From Paracoccus salsus (GTDB lineage Bacteria; Pseudomonadota; Alphaproteobacteria; Rhodobacterales; Rhodobacteraceae), in contig NZ_JAKGGD010000008.1 of the NCBI RefSeq assembly GCF_021556615.1, positions 41,714 through 105,713 on the forward strand: 64,000 nt of DNA, in the 5' to 3' direction. Under the pieces are notes generated by a model. It was not told the origin of the DNA. It did not search any database and saw nothing but the letters and a program-made list of their open reading frames with translations. Positions 24,960-34,325 of this stretch are shown one piece after another; position 1 is the stretch's first letter; each line of letters opens with the position of its first letter. The position numbers were made by a program, and so were the translations under genes.

Positions 24960-25715
24960 ATGCTCGAACTTGCCCTGCTGTTCATCGCCGGGGTGCTGGG
25001 CGGAGTGCTGAACGCCGTCGCGGGCGGCGGCACCTTCATCACGTTTCCGGCGCTGGTCTTCACCGGCGTGCCTCCGGTCGCCGCGAACGCGACCTCGACG
25101 GTCGCGGCCCTGCCGGGCTACCTGGCCGCGACGCTTGGATTTCGCCGCGACATCGCCGCGATGGACGCCGCGCCGATGCTGAAACTGACATTGTGGACGA
25201 TGGCCGGAGGCGCGGTGGGCTGCCTCCTGCTGCTGGTCAGTTCGAATGCAGCCTTCTCGGTGCTGGTGCCGTTCCTGCTGCTGGCCGCGACCGTCGTCTT
25301 CTACTGGTCCGAGCCGATCCGACGCGCCGCATCGCGCTGGCGGTCGGTGGTCACGCCGTTCGGGCTGGGCACGCTGTTGCCGATGTCGATCTATGGCGGC
25401 TATTTCAACGGCGGGCTGGGGATCATCATGCTGGCCGTGTTCGCCATGTGGGGAATGACCGACCTGCACCAGATGAACGGGCTCAAGAGCTGGCTGTCCT
25501 TCGCGCTGGCGATGATCGCCTTTGCGGTTTTCGCCATCGGTGGCAAGATCGTCTGGGGACCGGCCGCAATCATGTCGGCCGGCACCATCATCGGCGGCTA
25601 TGCCGGCGCACCGGTGGCGCGGCGCATCCCGCGCCATGCGCTGCGGCTGTTGATCGCGGCGGTCGGCTTCGGCATGACCGCAGTCTTTTTCTGGCGTCTT
25701 CTGAACGGAGTATGA
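24960..25715 (+). CDS. TauE/SafE family permease
   Basis: A 251-residue membrane protein of the sulfite exporter TauE/SafE family (DUF81) with about eight hydrophobic segments. The first repeat has FIAGVLGGVLNAVAGGGTFI and the second MSIYGGYFNGGLGIIML, which are the duplicated family motifs. It is thought to move organosulfonates, sulfite or other anions; the substrate is not known. The ATG at 24960 is preceded by an in-frame TTG at 24957. It lies just after tRNA-Gly and 4 bp before ridA, so the two are probably co-transcribed. Confidence 0.88.
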   Translation: MLELALLFIAGVLGGVLNAVAGGGTFITFPALVFTGVPPVAANATSTVAALPGYLAATLGFRRDIAAMDAAPMLKLTLWTMAGGAVGCLLLLVSSNAAFSVLVPFLLLAATVVFYWSEPIRRAASRWRSVVTPFGLGTLLPMSIYGGYFNGGLGIIMLAVFAMWGMTDLHQMNGLKSWLSFALAMIAFAVFAIGGKIVWGPAAIMSAGTIIGGYAGAPVARRIPRHALRLLIAAVGFGMTAVFFWRLLNGV

Positions 25716-25719
25716 GAGC

Positions 25720-26070
25720 ATGACCGAGATCAAGCGAATCGAAAGCGGACAACGCATGAGCCAGGCCGTGGTGGCGAATGGCATGGTCTGGCTGGCCGGC
25801 CAGGTCGGCGCACCGGGCAAGCCCGCGGCGGACCAGACGCGCGCAATCCTGGCGCAGATCGACACGTTGCTGAAAAAGGCCGGCACCGACAAGACGAGGA
25901 TCGTCTCGGCGCAGATCTGGGTGGCCGACATGGCGGCGGATTTCGCGGCGATGAACAGCGTCTGGGATACCTGGGTGCCTCAGGGCAGCGCCCCGGCTCG
26001 CGCCACCGGCGAGGCCAGGCTGGCCACACCGGACTACAAGGTCGAGATCATCGTGACCGCGGTGCTTTAA
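25720..26070 (+). CDS. RidA family protein
   Basis: A 116-residue RidA/YjgF/Rid-family protein. The pattern ESGQRMSQAVVANGMVWLAG at the N-terminus and TRIVSAQIWVADMAADFAAM in the middle fits the family, and EARLATPDYKVEIIVTAVL fits the C-terminus. In archetypal RidA an arginine before the glutamate-rich end binds the imine substrate; here the position reads ATGEARLA, so the exact subfamily is unclear. RidA proteins hydrolyse reactive enamines and imines from PLP enzymes. The last 23 bp overlap the convergent lpxB. Confidence 0.88.
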   Translation: MTEIKRIESGQRMSQAVVANGMVWLAGQVGAPGKPAADQTRAILAQIDTLLKKAGTDKTRIVSAQIWVADMAADFAAMNSVWDTWVPQGSAPARATGEARLATPDYKVEIIVTAVL

Positions 26071-27208
26071 GCGCCTTCAGGACGGAGCGCGCGGCGCGCA
26101 ATCCGGGCGCCTCGCCGCCCTTGCCCAGCAGGTCCATGGTCAGGTCCATCGCGTCCAGCTGGGCCTTGCGCTTTTCCATGTCCTCCAGCGCCTGCTGCAA
26201 CGCCTCGGCCATCGCGCCCGGCTGGCAGGCGCTGCCCAGGAATTCCGGCACCGCGCGGGTGTCGCTGACCAGGTTGACCAGCGTCACGGTATCGGTCCTC
26301 AGCAGCAAGCCGACCAGCAGCCGGCTGAGCGGCGCCATGTCGTAGCCGATCACCATCGGGACGCGGTTCGCCGCCAGCTCCAGACTGACCGTCCCGGATG
26401 CCGCAAGCGCCAGATCGGCCGCCGCGAAGGCCGCACGCTTTTCGTCGGGTTCCTCGACGACGATCGGCGCGCAGGGCCAGCGACGTGCCATGTCGCGCAC
26501 CATAGGCGCCACGCCCGGCACGGTGGGCAGCACCACGCGGATCTCGGGCACCCGGTCGCGCAGCCGCATCAGCGCCTCGTCAAAACGGCGCGCCAGGCGG
26601 CTGACCTCGGACTTGCGCGAACCGGGCAGGCACAGCACCACCGGGGCGTCTGCGGCGATGCCATGCGCGGCGCGGAACAATCCGGCGTCGTCCGGGCCGC
26701 CCACCTCGGCCGTTGCGACCGGGTGGCCGACGAAATCGCAACTCATCCCGGCCGCCTGCATGTAGGGCGGCTCGAACGGCAGGATCGCCATCACGTGGTC
26801 GATCACCTGCGCCATCTTCAGCGCTCGCCCCGGCCGCCACGCCCAGACCGACGGCGCGACGTAATGGATCGTCCGCAGGTCGGGAGCGAGCGCGCGCGCG
26901 GCACGCGCGACACGCAGGCAGAAATCCGGGCTGTCGATGGTGATCAAGGCATCGGGCGCGGCATCGGCCACGGCCGCGGCCGTCTGGGCGATGCGGCGCT
27001 TCAGGTGGCGGTATCTGGGCAGCACCTCCCAGATACCCATCAGGCTGAGTTCATCCATCGGGAACAGGCTGTCCAGCCCCCGGGCCTGCATCAGCGGGCC
27101 ACCGACGCCGACGAACTCGGCGTCAGGCACCAGCGATTTAAGCCCCGCCATCAGCGACGCGCCCAGCTGGTCGCCCGAGACTTCGCCCGCGATCAGGAAG
27201 AACTTCAT
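26048..27208 (-). CDS. lpxB: Lipid-A-disaccharide synthase LpxB
   Basis: A 386-residue GT19 enzyme that joins UDP-2,3-diacylglucosamine and lipid X to make the lipid A disaccharide at the inner membrane. Markers are FFLIAGEVSGDQLGASLM at the N-terminus, SLMGIWEVLPRYRHLKRRI, YYVAPSVWAW-like YVAPSVWAWRPGRALKM, and the C-terminal AASGTVSLELA. A GGAAGG site precedes the ATG at 27208. It is the last gene of the fabZ-lpxA-lpxI-lpxB block and overlaps ridA tail to tail. Confidence 0.96.
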   Translation of the reverse strand: MKFFLIAGEVSGDQLGASLMAGLKSLVPDAEFVGVGGPLMQARGLDSLFPMDELSLMGIWEVLPRYRHLKRRIAQTAAAVADAAPDALITIDSPDFCLRVARAARALAPDLRTIHYVAPSVWAWRPGRALKMAQVIDHVMAILPFEPPYMQAAGMSCDFVGHPVATAEVGGPDDAGLFRAAHGIAADAPVVLCLPGSRKSEVSRLARRFDEALMRLRDRVPEIRVVLPTVPGVAPMVRDMARRWPCAPIVVEEPDEKRAAFAAADLALAASGTVSLELAANRVPMVIGYDMAPLSRLLVGLLLRTDTVTLVNLVSDTRAVPEFLGSACQPGAMAEALQQALEDMEKRKAQLDAMDLTMDLLGKGGEAPGLRAARSVLKALKAPRSR

Positions 27209-27294
27209 CCCCCGCCTTCCGGTTGCTGCGTTGCTTCATGGGTAGGGGAGCCACGAGCAAGAGGCCAGCATTTCTTGGCCGGACGACGACCCTT

Positions 27295-28092
27295 TCAGGC
27301 CCGCGCCCACAGAAACAGCCCGGCCGCTTCGGCCCGGCGCACGGTTTCGGCCCGATCCAGCACCAGCACCCCGCCGGCCTGCCACGCGATCCCGGCAAGT
27401 CCCGCCGCCGCAGCCTGCAGGACCGAATCCGGTCCGATCGCGGGCAGATCGACGCGCCGGTCCTGGCCAGGCTTCGGCGCCTTGTAGAAGACGCCGCGTG
27501 CGCCGCGCGGATCGGGCCGCAGCCCGGCATGGGCGGCCGCGAATTCCAGCATCGACGCCGTGCCCGGAAGGGTTTCGATGGCGAGGCACAGCCCCTGCAC
27601 GACAACCGCGCCCTGGCCGATGTCGAATGGCCCCAGGCCGGTCAGGATCTCGGCCGCGCGGGCGGCGTCTCGACGGTCGGCGTCCGACGGTGTTCCGACC
27701 AGCAGGCCTTCGGCAGGGACGAGTTCCGGCAGGATCTGGTCCACACCGCAGATCGCCAGGTCATGTTCCTCGAAGATGTCCAGAACGACGCGCAGCGCCG
27801 CGTCGTCACCCGTCTGCATCGCGGTCAGGATCCGCGGCACAAGTTGCGCGGTGCGCGGATCGAAGGCTTCGGGGTCAAGGCTTGGACGCCGGATCGCCCC
27901 GGCGAAGACCACCCGGCTCACGCCGGCCTCGATCAGCCCGTCCAGAAACGGGACCAGCCGTTCCAGCCGAAAGCGCGTTGCGGGCAGATCCGGATCGAAA
28001 CCCTCCAGCGCATAGACCAGCGGATCGTCCAGCGCGGCGACGACGGCCGGGGCCAGCGCACCCTGCCCCGCGATCACGGCGGTCCGGGTCAT
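27295..28092 (-). CDS. lpxI: UDP-2,3-diacylglucosamine pyrophosphatase LpxI
   Basis: A 265-residue DUF1009 protein. It starts [20 protein letters not shown] and has VVFAGAIRRPSLDP and the C-terminal GRVDLPAIGPDSV-like segment RRVDLPAIGPDSV. LpxI replaces LpxH in most alphaproteobacteria and hydrolyses UDP-2,3-diacylglucosamine to lipid X. It lies between lpxA and lpxB as expected. The start codon overlaps the lpxA stop (ATGA). An 86-bp gap with a weak hairpin separates it from lpxB. Confidence 0.95.
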   Translation of the reverse strand: MTRTAVIAGQGALAPAVVAALDDPLVYALEGFDPDLPATRFRLERLVPFLDGLIEAGVSRVVFAGAIRRPSLDPEAFDPRTAQLVPRILTAMQTGDDAALRVVLDIFEEHDLAICGVDQILPELVPAEGLLVGTPSDADRRDAARAAEILTGLGPFDIGQGAVVVQGLCLAIETLPGTASMLEFAAAHAGLRPDPRGARGVFYKAPKPGQDRRVDLPAIGPDSVLQAAAAGLAGIAWQAGGVLVLDRAETVRRAEAAGLFLWARA

Positions 28093-28877
28093 GCCGGTTT
28101 CGGCGCAAGAAAGGACCGGTCGGAAGGCCCGAGGATGAAATCCAGGACATCGCGTTCCATGCCCGTCCTCTCGGTGCCCGCGCGGGCACGGGCCGTATCG
28201 CGGAACGAGCCCTGCCCCAGCGCGCCCAGCAGATCGCGCAGCGCGATGATATCGGCCCGGCTGGCGCCGCGGCGTTTCAGCCCGACCAGGTTCAGCCCGT
28301 CCAGGTGCCCGCGCGGCCCCTGCACAAGGCCGTAGGGGATCACGTCCGCGGTCACCATGGTCACCGCCCCGATCATCGCGCCACGGCCGATCCGCACCCA
28401 TTGGTGGACACCCGACAGCCCGCCCACGATCACCTCGTCCTCAAGCACGCAATGCCCGGCCACCGAGGCGTTGTTGACGAGGATGACATTGTTGCCGATC
28501 CGGCAGTCATGGGCGACATGGCTGCCCGCCATGAACAGCCCGTCATCGCCGATCCGGGTCACGCCGCCGCCGCCTTCGGTGCCGGGATTCATGGTCACAT
28601 ATTCGCGGATCCGGTTGCGGGCGCCGATTTCCAGGCGCACCTGCTCGCCGCGGAACTTGAGGTCCTGCGGGACCTCGCCGATGCAGGCGAAGGGAAAGAT
28701 CGTGGTCTCGGCGCCAATCGTGGTGTCGCCCGCCACGACGACATGCGATTTCAGCACCACGCCCGCGTCCAGCCGGGCCCCTGATCCGACCACGCAGAAC
28801 GGCCCGATCTCGACCCCCGCGCCCAGCTCCGCCCCGGGCTCGACAACGGCCGTGGGGTGGATGACCGGATCAGCCAT
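28089..28877 (-). CDS. lpxA: UDP-N-acetylglucosamine acyltransferase LpxA
   Basis: A 262-residue hexapeptide-repeat acyltransferase that adds a 3-hydroxyacyl chain from ACP to UDP-GlcNAc, the first step of lipid A synthesis. It starts [20 protein letters not shown]; typical sites are [38 protein letters not shown] with the catalytic His, and [11 protein letters not shown]. It overlaps fabZ by 8 bp and lpxI by 4 bp, so the block is tightly coupled. Confidence 0.97.
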   Translation of the reverse strand: MADPVIHPTAVVEPGAELGAGVEIGPFCVVGSGARLDAGVVLKSHVVVAGDTTIGAETTIFPFACIGEVPQDLKFRGEQVRLEIGARNRIREYVTMNPGTEGGGGVTRIGDDGLFMAGSHVAHDCRIGNNVILVNNASVAGHCVLEDEVIVGGLSGVHQWVRIGRGAMIGAVTMVTADVIPYGLVQGPRGHLDGLNLVGLKRRGASRADIIALRDLLGALGQGSFRDTARARAGTERTGMERDVLDFILGPSDRSFLAPKPA

Positions 28878-29349
28878 CGCCCTTGAGATCCATCATCGCC
28901 GTGAAATCGGCCTCGGCGGCCAACTGGCCATCGACCTTCGCCTGGCCGTGGAACTTCCAGATCTTGCCGCCCGCGCGGGTGACCGTACAGTGCAGTTCCA
29001 GCACGTCGCCCGGCACCACCATGCGGCGGAACTTGCAGTTGTCGATGCCCATGAAATAGGTCAGCAGCGGCTTGTCGATCACATTCAGGCTGATGCCGAC
29101 CACCACCGCCGAGGTCTGCGCCATGGCCTCGACGATGGTGACGCCGGGCATGATCGGCTGGGTCGGGAAATGGCCTTCGAAATGGGGTTCGTTGCAGGTC
29201 ACGTTCTTGATCCCGACGGCGCGCTCGAACGCCACGATGTCGCGGACCTTGTCGATGAACAGGAACGGGTAGCGATGCGGGATGATCCGCTTGATCAACG
29301 ACAGATCTGCCTCGGTATGGGGGGCGGGGTTGCGCTGTGCGTCAGCCAT
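28870..29349 (-). CDS. fabZ: 3-hydroxyacyl-ACP dehydratase FabZ
   Basis: A 159-residue hot-dog fold dehydratase. The core motif is [16 protein letters not shown], with the catalytic His/Glu in [20 protein letters not shown]. It removes water from 3-hydroxyacyl-ACP in fatty-acid elongation and competes with LpxA for substrate, which is why the two are coupled. The start at 29349 has GGAAGGAA before it; a frame continuing 12 codons upstream is not needed. A palindrome GGCAAGCTTGCC (29400-29411) lies upstream. lpxD and bamA, which often precede fabZ, are not here. Confidence 0.96.
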   Translation of the reverse strand: MADAQRNPAPHTEADLSLIKRIIPHRYPFLFIDKVRDIVAFERAVGIKNVTCNEPHFEGHFPTQPIMPGVTIVEAMAQTSAVVVGISLNVIDKPLLTYFMGIDNCKFRRMVVPGDVLELHCTVTRAGGKIWKFHGQAKVDGQLAAEADFTAMMDLKGDG

Positions 29350-29430
29350 GTGGATTCCTTCCGGCGATTTTTGTCGGGTTAGCAACGCGGCCCCCGCTTG
29401 GCAAGCTTGCCTGCGTGCGGCGCGCCACGC

Positions 29431-31578
29431 TCAGGCCCCGATCGGCGCGGAGCCGCCATCCGGACGCCGCGCGCCGGCGCGTCCCTCGGCCAGCCAGCCG
29501 ACCAGCATGAAACCAGCGATGATCAGCAGCCAGGCCCAGCCCGGAAGGACCGGACGGCGCTGCAATCCGGTGACGGTGGCGGCCTCGCGCGGGGTGATGG
29601 CGATCCAGTCGCGCGCGACGCCGCGGCCGTGGGCGTTCCGTCCCGGCGCGACGGTCCGCAGATCGGGCACCCCGTCGGACAGGCGCAGGATGGCCCCGCC
29701 CGTCGCCTCGGCCAGCGGCGACAGGGTTTCGGCGCTGGCGACGGTCTGCTCGAACTCGCGCGGGGCGGCGGGACCCAGCGCCAGCACCCGGCGAAGCTCG
29801 CCATCCCGCAAGCGGTAGAGCCCGGGCTCGGGCGCGGTCCAGTCGGCCGCAAAGCGGCCCGGCCCGACCTCGTTCAGCGGCAGGTCCTCGGTCTCGCCGT
29901 CGGGCCGGGTGATCGACAACGGACCGGCGCTGTCCTGCATGCTGCGCCGGGTAAAGCGCACATCCAGCCCGTCCGAGACATCGGCCAGCAAGGCCTCTTC
30001 CTCAAGCTCGGGTTCCTTCATCGACCAGTGGGCGATCCGGCGCAGCAGTTCCAGCTGCGGGCCGCCGCCCTCGAAGCCGCGCCCCCACAGCCACACCTGG
30101 TCCGAGGTCAGCAGCGCCACCCGCCCCTCGCCCGCGCGTTTCAGCACCAGCAGCGGCTTGTCCTCGGCACCGGTCATGGCGATCTGCGCGTCGGGATCGG
30201 CCTCGACCTCGGACATGCGCAGCCAGCGCCCCCAGCCGTCCTCGCCATCGGCCGAAGGCGCATCAGGCAGGCCGGCGGTCACCGGGTGCCGACGGCCGTC
30301 TTCGGTCAGTTGCGGGGTGAAGGGCTGGTCGATCACGCGACCGGTCGGCCGGGCGGGCAGAAGCTGGCCCAGGGGCGACAGGTTCAGGCTTTCCACGCTG
30401 CCCATCTCGGGGCCGGCGGCAACCAGGATCGCGCCGCCGTTCTGCACGTAGCGGACGATGTTCTGGAAATAGTCGGGCGGCAGGATGCCGCGCACACGAT
30501 AGCGGTCAAAGATGATCAGATCGAAATCCTCGATGCGCTGCAGGAACAGTTCGCGCGTCGGAAAGGCGATCAGCGACAATTCATCGACCGGCACGCCATC
30601 GGACTTGTCGGGCGGGCGCAGGATGGTGAAGTGGATCAGGTCCACCGCCGCATCGGATTTCAGCAGGTTGCGCCAGGTCCGTTCGCCGGCATGCGGCTCG
30701 CCCGAAACCAGAAGCACGCGAAGCCGGTCGCGCACACCGTTGATGCTGATCGCGGCCGCATTGTTGCGATCGGTCAGTTCGGGCGCCTGCGCCCCGGCAT
30801 CGGGCGCATCGAACCCCAGCTGGACGATATTCTGCCCGGCATGACCCAGCGTCAGCGGCAATTCCAGGGGCTGACCGACCGGAACGGCGAAGTACTGTTC
30901 CTCTTCGCCGTCGATGCTGATCCGCAGATTGGCCGATCGTCCCTGCACCGCCCGAGGCACCGCCCCCTGATCCTCGATCCGCAGCCTGATCCTCACCTCC
31001 TGGTCGATCAGGCCGAAGGCTGGCGCCTCCTCGATCACCAGCCGCCGGTCCCAATCCTGCGGGCGGCCTGTCAGCAAGGCGTGGAACGGCGCGGAGAGAC
31101 CGGCGGGCAGCATCGCCGGGTCGTGGATCTGGCCGTCGGTCACGGTGATGACCCCGGCCAGCCGGCTGCCGGGTTCGGCCGCGATCGCGCGGGTCAGGGC
31201 GGTGGCCAGCAAGGTGCCGTCCTCGTCGTCGCCCACGGTCACCCGGCGCAGTTCGGTATCGGGCAGCGCGGCGATCTGCCGGGACAGCACGTCGATGGCG
31301 GCATCGGTCTGCGCGCTGCGTTCCGGCAGGGTCTGGCTGGCCGAACGGTCGTCCAGCAGGATCACGATGTCGCTCAGCCCCGCGCGGCTGCCGACCTCAA
31401 GCGCGGGTCCTGCCAGTGCCAGCGCGGCGGCCAGCCCGGCCAGCCCGCGCCATGCCCATCCCCGCAGACCCCGCCAGAACGCGAAGCCCGCGACCAGCAG
31501 CGCAAGACCGGCCAACGCGCCGATCACCCACCAGGGCATCAGCGGGTCGAACCGCAGCGCGGTCGCCGGGCCGATCAT
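29431..31578 (-). CDS. Membrane protein with vWA and GATase-like domains
   Basis: A 715-residue protein, last gene of the MoxR-DUF58-DUF4159 operon. Two hydrophobic segments are near the N-terminus (WWVIGALAGLALLVAGFAFW and a second at 45-65) and one near the C-terminus (LPGWAWLLIIAGFMLVGWLA). A von Willebrand-like start (DIVILLDDRSASQTLPERS) has DxSxS in the form Asp-Arg-Ser-Ala-Ser. A GATase1-like part contains LRVLLVSGEPHAGERTWRNL and FDLIIFDRYRVRGILPP. Homologues are widespread in alphaproteobacteria with no known function. The start at 31578 overlaps the preceding gene by 4 bp. Confidence 0.82.
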   Translation of the reverse strand: MIGPATALRFDPLMPWWVIGALAGLALLVAGFAFWRGLRGWAWRGLAGLAAALALAGPALEVGSRAGLSDIVILLDDRSASQTLPERSAQTDAAIDVLSRQIAALPDTELRRVTVGDDEDGTLLATALTRAIAAEPGSRLAGVITVTDGQIHDPAMLPAGLSAPFHALLTGRPQDWDRRLVIEEAPAFGLIDQEVRIRLRIEDQGAVPRAVQGRSANLRISIDGEEEQYFAVPVGQPLELPLTLGHAGQNIVQLGFDAPDAGAQAPELTDRNNAAAISINGVRDRLRVLLVSGEPHAGERTWRNLLKSDAAVDLIHFTILRPPDKSDGVPVDELSLIAFPTRELFLQRIEDFDLIIFDRYRVRGILPPDYFQNIVRYVQNGGAILVAAGPEMGSVESLNLSPLGQLLPARPTGRVIDQPFTPQLTEDGRRHPVTAGLPDAPSADGEDGWGRWLRMSEVEADPDAQIAMTGAEDKPLLVLKRAGEGRVALLTSDQVWLWGRGFEGGGPQLELLRRIAHWSMKEPELEEEALLADVSDGLDVRFTRRSMQDSAGPLSITRPDGETEDLPLNEVGPGRFAADWTAPEPGLYRLRDGELRRVLALGPAAPREFEQTVASAETLSPLAEATGGAILRLSDGVPDLRTVAPGRNAHGRGVARDWIAITPREAATVTGLQRRPVLPGWAWLLIIAGFMLVGWLAEGRAGARRPDGGSAPIGA

Positions 31579-34325
31579 GGTCCCAGCTCCTCTTCCACGC
31601 GCAGCCGGTCCAGCAGGGCGGGCACGTGGACCTGGTCGGATTTGTAGTTGCCGGTCAGGACATACATCATCAGGTTGATGCCAAAGCGGAACGCCAGTTC
31701 GCGCTGGCGCTCTCCCTCCCATCCCCGGCCGATGGGAAAGCTGGGGTAGCCATTGTCATCGATGGCCCAGGCCTCGGCCCAGCTGTTCGCGCCGATGACC
31801 ACCGGGCTGACGCCGTCGTTCAGCTGGCGGAACGGCACGCCCTCGGCAGCCTCGGCGCCTGCGGGCGGGGCCTCGACCCAGACCGGGTTGCCGCGCCAGC
31901 GCCCCGGAAGGTCGCCAAGCAGATAGAAGCTGCGCGTCATCACATGGTCATCGGGCACGGGCGCAAGCGGCGGCACTTCCAGCGGCGCGGCAAGGCGTCG
32001 CAACGCATCCGACATGTCGGGCCCGCCCACCCCGGCGACGTCGCCGTCACGGGTATCGAACAGGATCATCCCGCCCGACCGCAGGAAATGGTTCAGCCGC
32101 ATATAGGCCTGCGGCGAGGGCGAGGGCTGGTCGGCGGTGACAGGCCAGTAGAGAAAGGTCAGGACCGACAGATCCGCGCTGTCCAGGTCGATGGCGACCG
32201 GCGCGCCAGGCTCGACCGAGGTACGCTGCCGCAGGGCCAGCGACAGGCCGCGCAGCCCCTCGTAAGAGGTCTGGTCCACCTCGTCGTCGCCGGTCACGAC
32301 ATAGGCCAGCGCGACCTCGTCCGCGGCCCGGATCAGTTCGGGGTCCAGCTCCTGCGCGGCGACGCGGGGCGAGGGCAGCCCCGCCAGGGCGATCATCAGC
32401 ATCGCCGCCAGCCGCCCACCCCGCGCCAGCGCCGCCGAGCCGAGCGCGTCCAGCGCAAGGATCAGCGCGGCGGCGGCCAGCAGCAGGCCCTGGAGGTCGC
32501 GCCCCGACGCCAGCGCGCGGCTTTCGACGATCGCACCGGGCCATGCGGCCGGGGTCAGTGCGCCCCCGGCGTTCAGCGCCACCCGCCGGTCGCCGGCCGC
32601 ATAGATGCCGGCCGGACGGTCCGGGCCGGGACCGAGCGCCAGATCGCTGGCGGGAACCGGCGCGACATCCTCGGCCGGGCTGGCGCGGCCGAACCCGTCA
32701 AGCACGATCCGGGGCGTCCAGAACGGCTGGTCGCGGTCATCGGAAGCCTCGTCCGATGGCGAGGCACGCGCGGTGGCGATCAGCCGGTCCAGCATCTCCA
32801 CGAACAGTCCCGAGATCGGCAGGTTGGACCATTCGGCGTTGGCGGTGACATGGAACAGCACCACCTGCCCCTGCCCCAGACGTTCGCGGGTCACCAGAGG
32901 GGTCTTGTCCGACAGCGCGGCGATGGTCCTGTCCGACAGGTCCGGCGCGGGCTGGGCCATCAGCTGCGCGCGCACCAGAACATCCGCGGACGCGGTCAGC
33001 CCGGCGAAGATGCCGTCGCCGGCAAACGGCGCAAGGCCGCGCGGGTCGCCCCAGCTCAGAGCGCCGCCGATGTCGCGCCCGCCCTGGCGCAGCATCACCG
33101 GCAGCAGCGGCTCGTCGATCAGCCGGTCATAGGCGGCCATGCGCGGCCCGGCAAAGCGGATCAGCAGACCGCCTTCGTCGACCCATTCGGCCAGTTCGCC
33201 GATCTCGGCCATCTCGACCTGATCGGCGACGATGATGACATCGGGCGCGGCATTCAGAACATCGCCCAGACCGCCCTCGACCAGATCGGTCGTCGGCGCC
33301 AGCGCGCGGCGCAGATAGTAAAGCGGCGACAGAAGCTGCTGCCCCTCGGCCTGCCGGTCGGGATCGCCCACAAGCCCGACCTTGCGCCGCTTGACCCGGT
33401 CATCGGCCAACACCACGGCCCCGGCATGGGTCTCGCCCTCGATCTGGAAGCGGGTGACGCGGTTGCGAAGTTCCGGCGGAAGGTCGATCGCGACCGGGCG
33501 GGTCGCGATGCCGTTGTCGAGGCTGCCCTGCCCCGGCACCAGACGGGCCAGATCGCGTTCGACTCCCTGCGGATCAGGCCCGATGGCCAGGATCGCCGGT
33601 GCGGCGTCGTCGGTCGCGACAAGCGTCAGCGAGGGCGTGTCGCCGCCATGCAGGCTAAGCGCGCGCAAGGCACGGGCGGGCGGAACAACGGTGACCGGAC
33701 CCCGATCCGACAGCGCGGCCAGCCAGCCGGCGCGGTTCGGGTGGTCCAGCCCGTCCGCGATCCACAGCGTGGACAGCGCGCCGTCGGGCGCATCCGCCAG
33801 CGCGGCTTGCGGATCGTCGGGCAGCGTGGTCTGCCACGATACCGGCTGCGCCGCGCGCAACCCCGCCAGCAGCGTATCGGCGGACGCAAAGCGCAACGGG
33901 CCGGGATCGGTCAACCCATCGCCCAGCAACAGCGCCGTCGGGCGGCCCTGCGCGGCGGCGCCGGACAGCACGCGCTCGGCGCGGGTCTGGCGGGCGGCCC
34001 AGTCGGGCGCGGCGGCCCATCCCGCATCCATCACCACCAGCAGCGGGCCGCTGTCCGGCGGCTGGAGAACCGGTTTCCAGACAGGCCCGGAAAAGGCAAG
34101 GATCAGCGCCGCCACCGCCATCATCCTCAGCAGCAGCAACCACCAAGGCGTGCGCCGCGCGACCGGCGTCCTGTCGATCAGACCCCGCAGCAGCGCCACG
34201 CCGGGAAAGGCCACCAGACGCGGCGCGGGCGGCATCGCCCGCAGGATCAGCCACAGCACCGGCAGCGCGATCAGCGCGGACAGCACCCAGGGCGCGGCAA
34301 ATCCAAGCGGGCCCAGGACCAGCAT
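31575..34325 (-). CDS. DUF4159 domain membrane protein
   Basis: A 916-residue protein. The N-terminus is the double-transmembrane BatA-type domain (FAAPWVLSALIALPVLWLIL and WWLLLLRMMAVAALILAFSG). Next comes a long periplasmic-looking part with DVIIVADQVEMAEIGELAEW. A third hydrophobic region follows near residue 640-675, and then a C-terminal DUF4159 domain (SYEGLRGLSLALRQRTSVEP, FLRSGGMILFDTRDGD, GINLMMYVLTGNYKSDQVH). The function is unknown. It starts in the stop codon of DUF58 (TGATG) and overlaps the next gene by 4 bp, so all are one operon with the MoxR ATPase. Confidence 0.85.
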   Translation of the reverse strand: MLVLGPLGFAAPWVLSALIALPVLWLILRAMPPAPRLVAFPGVALLRGLIDRTPVARRTPWWLLLLRMMAVAALILAFSGPVWKPVLQPPDSGPLLVVMDAGWAAAPDWAARQTRAERVLSGAAAQGRPTALLLGDGLTDPGPLRFASADTLLAGLRAAQPVSWQTTLPDDPQAALADAPDGALSTLWIADGLDHPNRAGWLAALSDRGPVTVVPPARALRALSLHGGDTPSLTLVATDDAAPAILAIGPDPQGVERDLARLVPGQGSLDNGIATRPVAIDLPPELRNRVTRFQIEGETHAGAVVLADDRVKRRKVGLVGDPDRQAEGQQLLSPLYYLRRALAPTTDLVEGGLGDVLNAAPDVIIVADQVEMAEIGELAEWVDEGGLLIRFAGPRMAAYDRLIDEPLLPVMLRQGGRDIGGALSWGDPRGLAPFAGDGIFAGLTASADVLVRAQLMAQPAPDLSDRTIAALSDKTPLVTRERLGQGQVVLFHVTANAEWSNLPISGLFVEMLDRLIATARASPSDEASDDRDQPFWTPRIVLDGFGRASPAEDVAPVPASDLALGPGPDRPAGIYAAGDRRVALNAGGALTPAAWPGAIVESRALASGRDLQGLLLAAAALILALDALGSAALARGGRLAAMLMIALAGLPSPRVAAQELDPELIRAADEVALAYVVTGDDEVDQTSYEGLRGLSLALRQRTSVEPGAPVAIDLDSADLSVLTFLYWPVTADQPSPSPQAYMRLNHFLRSGGMILFDTRDGDVAGVGGPDMSDALRRLAAPLEVPPLAPVPDDHVMTRSFYLLGDLPGRWRGNPVWVEAPPAGAEAAEGVPFRQLNDGVSPVVIGANSWAEAWAIDDNGYPSFPIGRGWEGERQRELAFRFGINLMMYVLTGNYKSDQVHVPALLDRLRVEEELGP

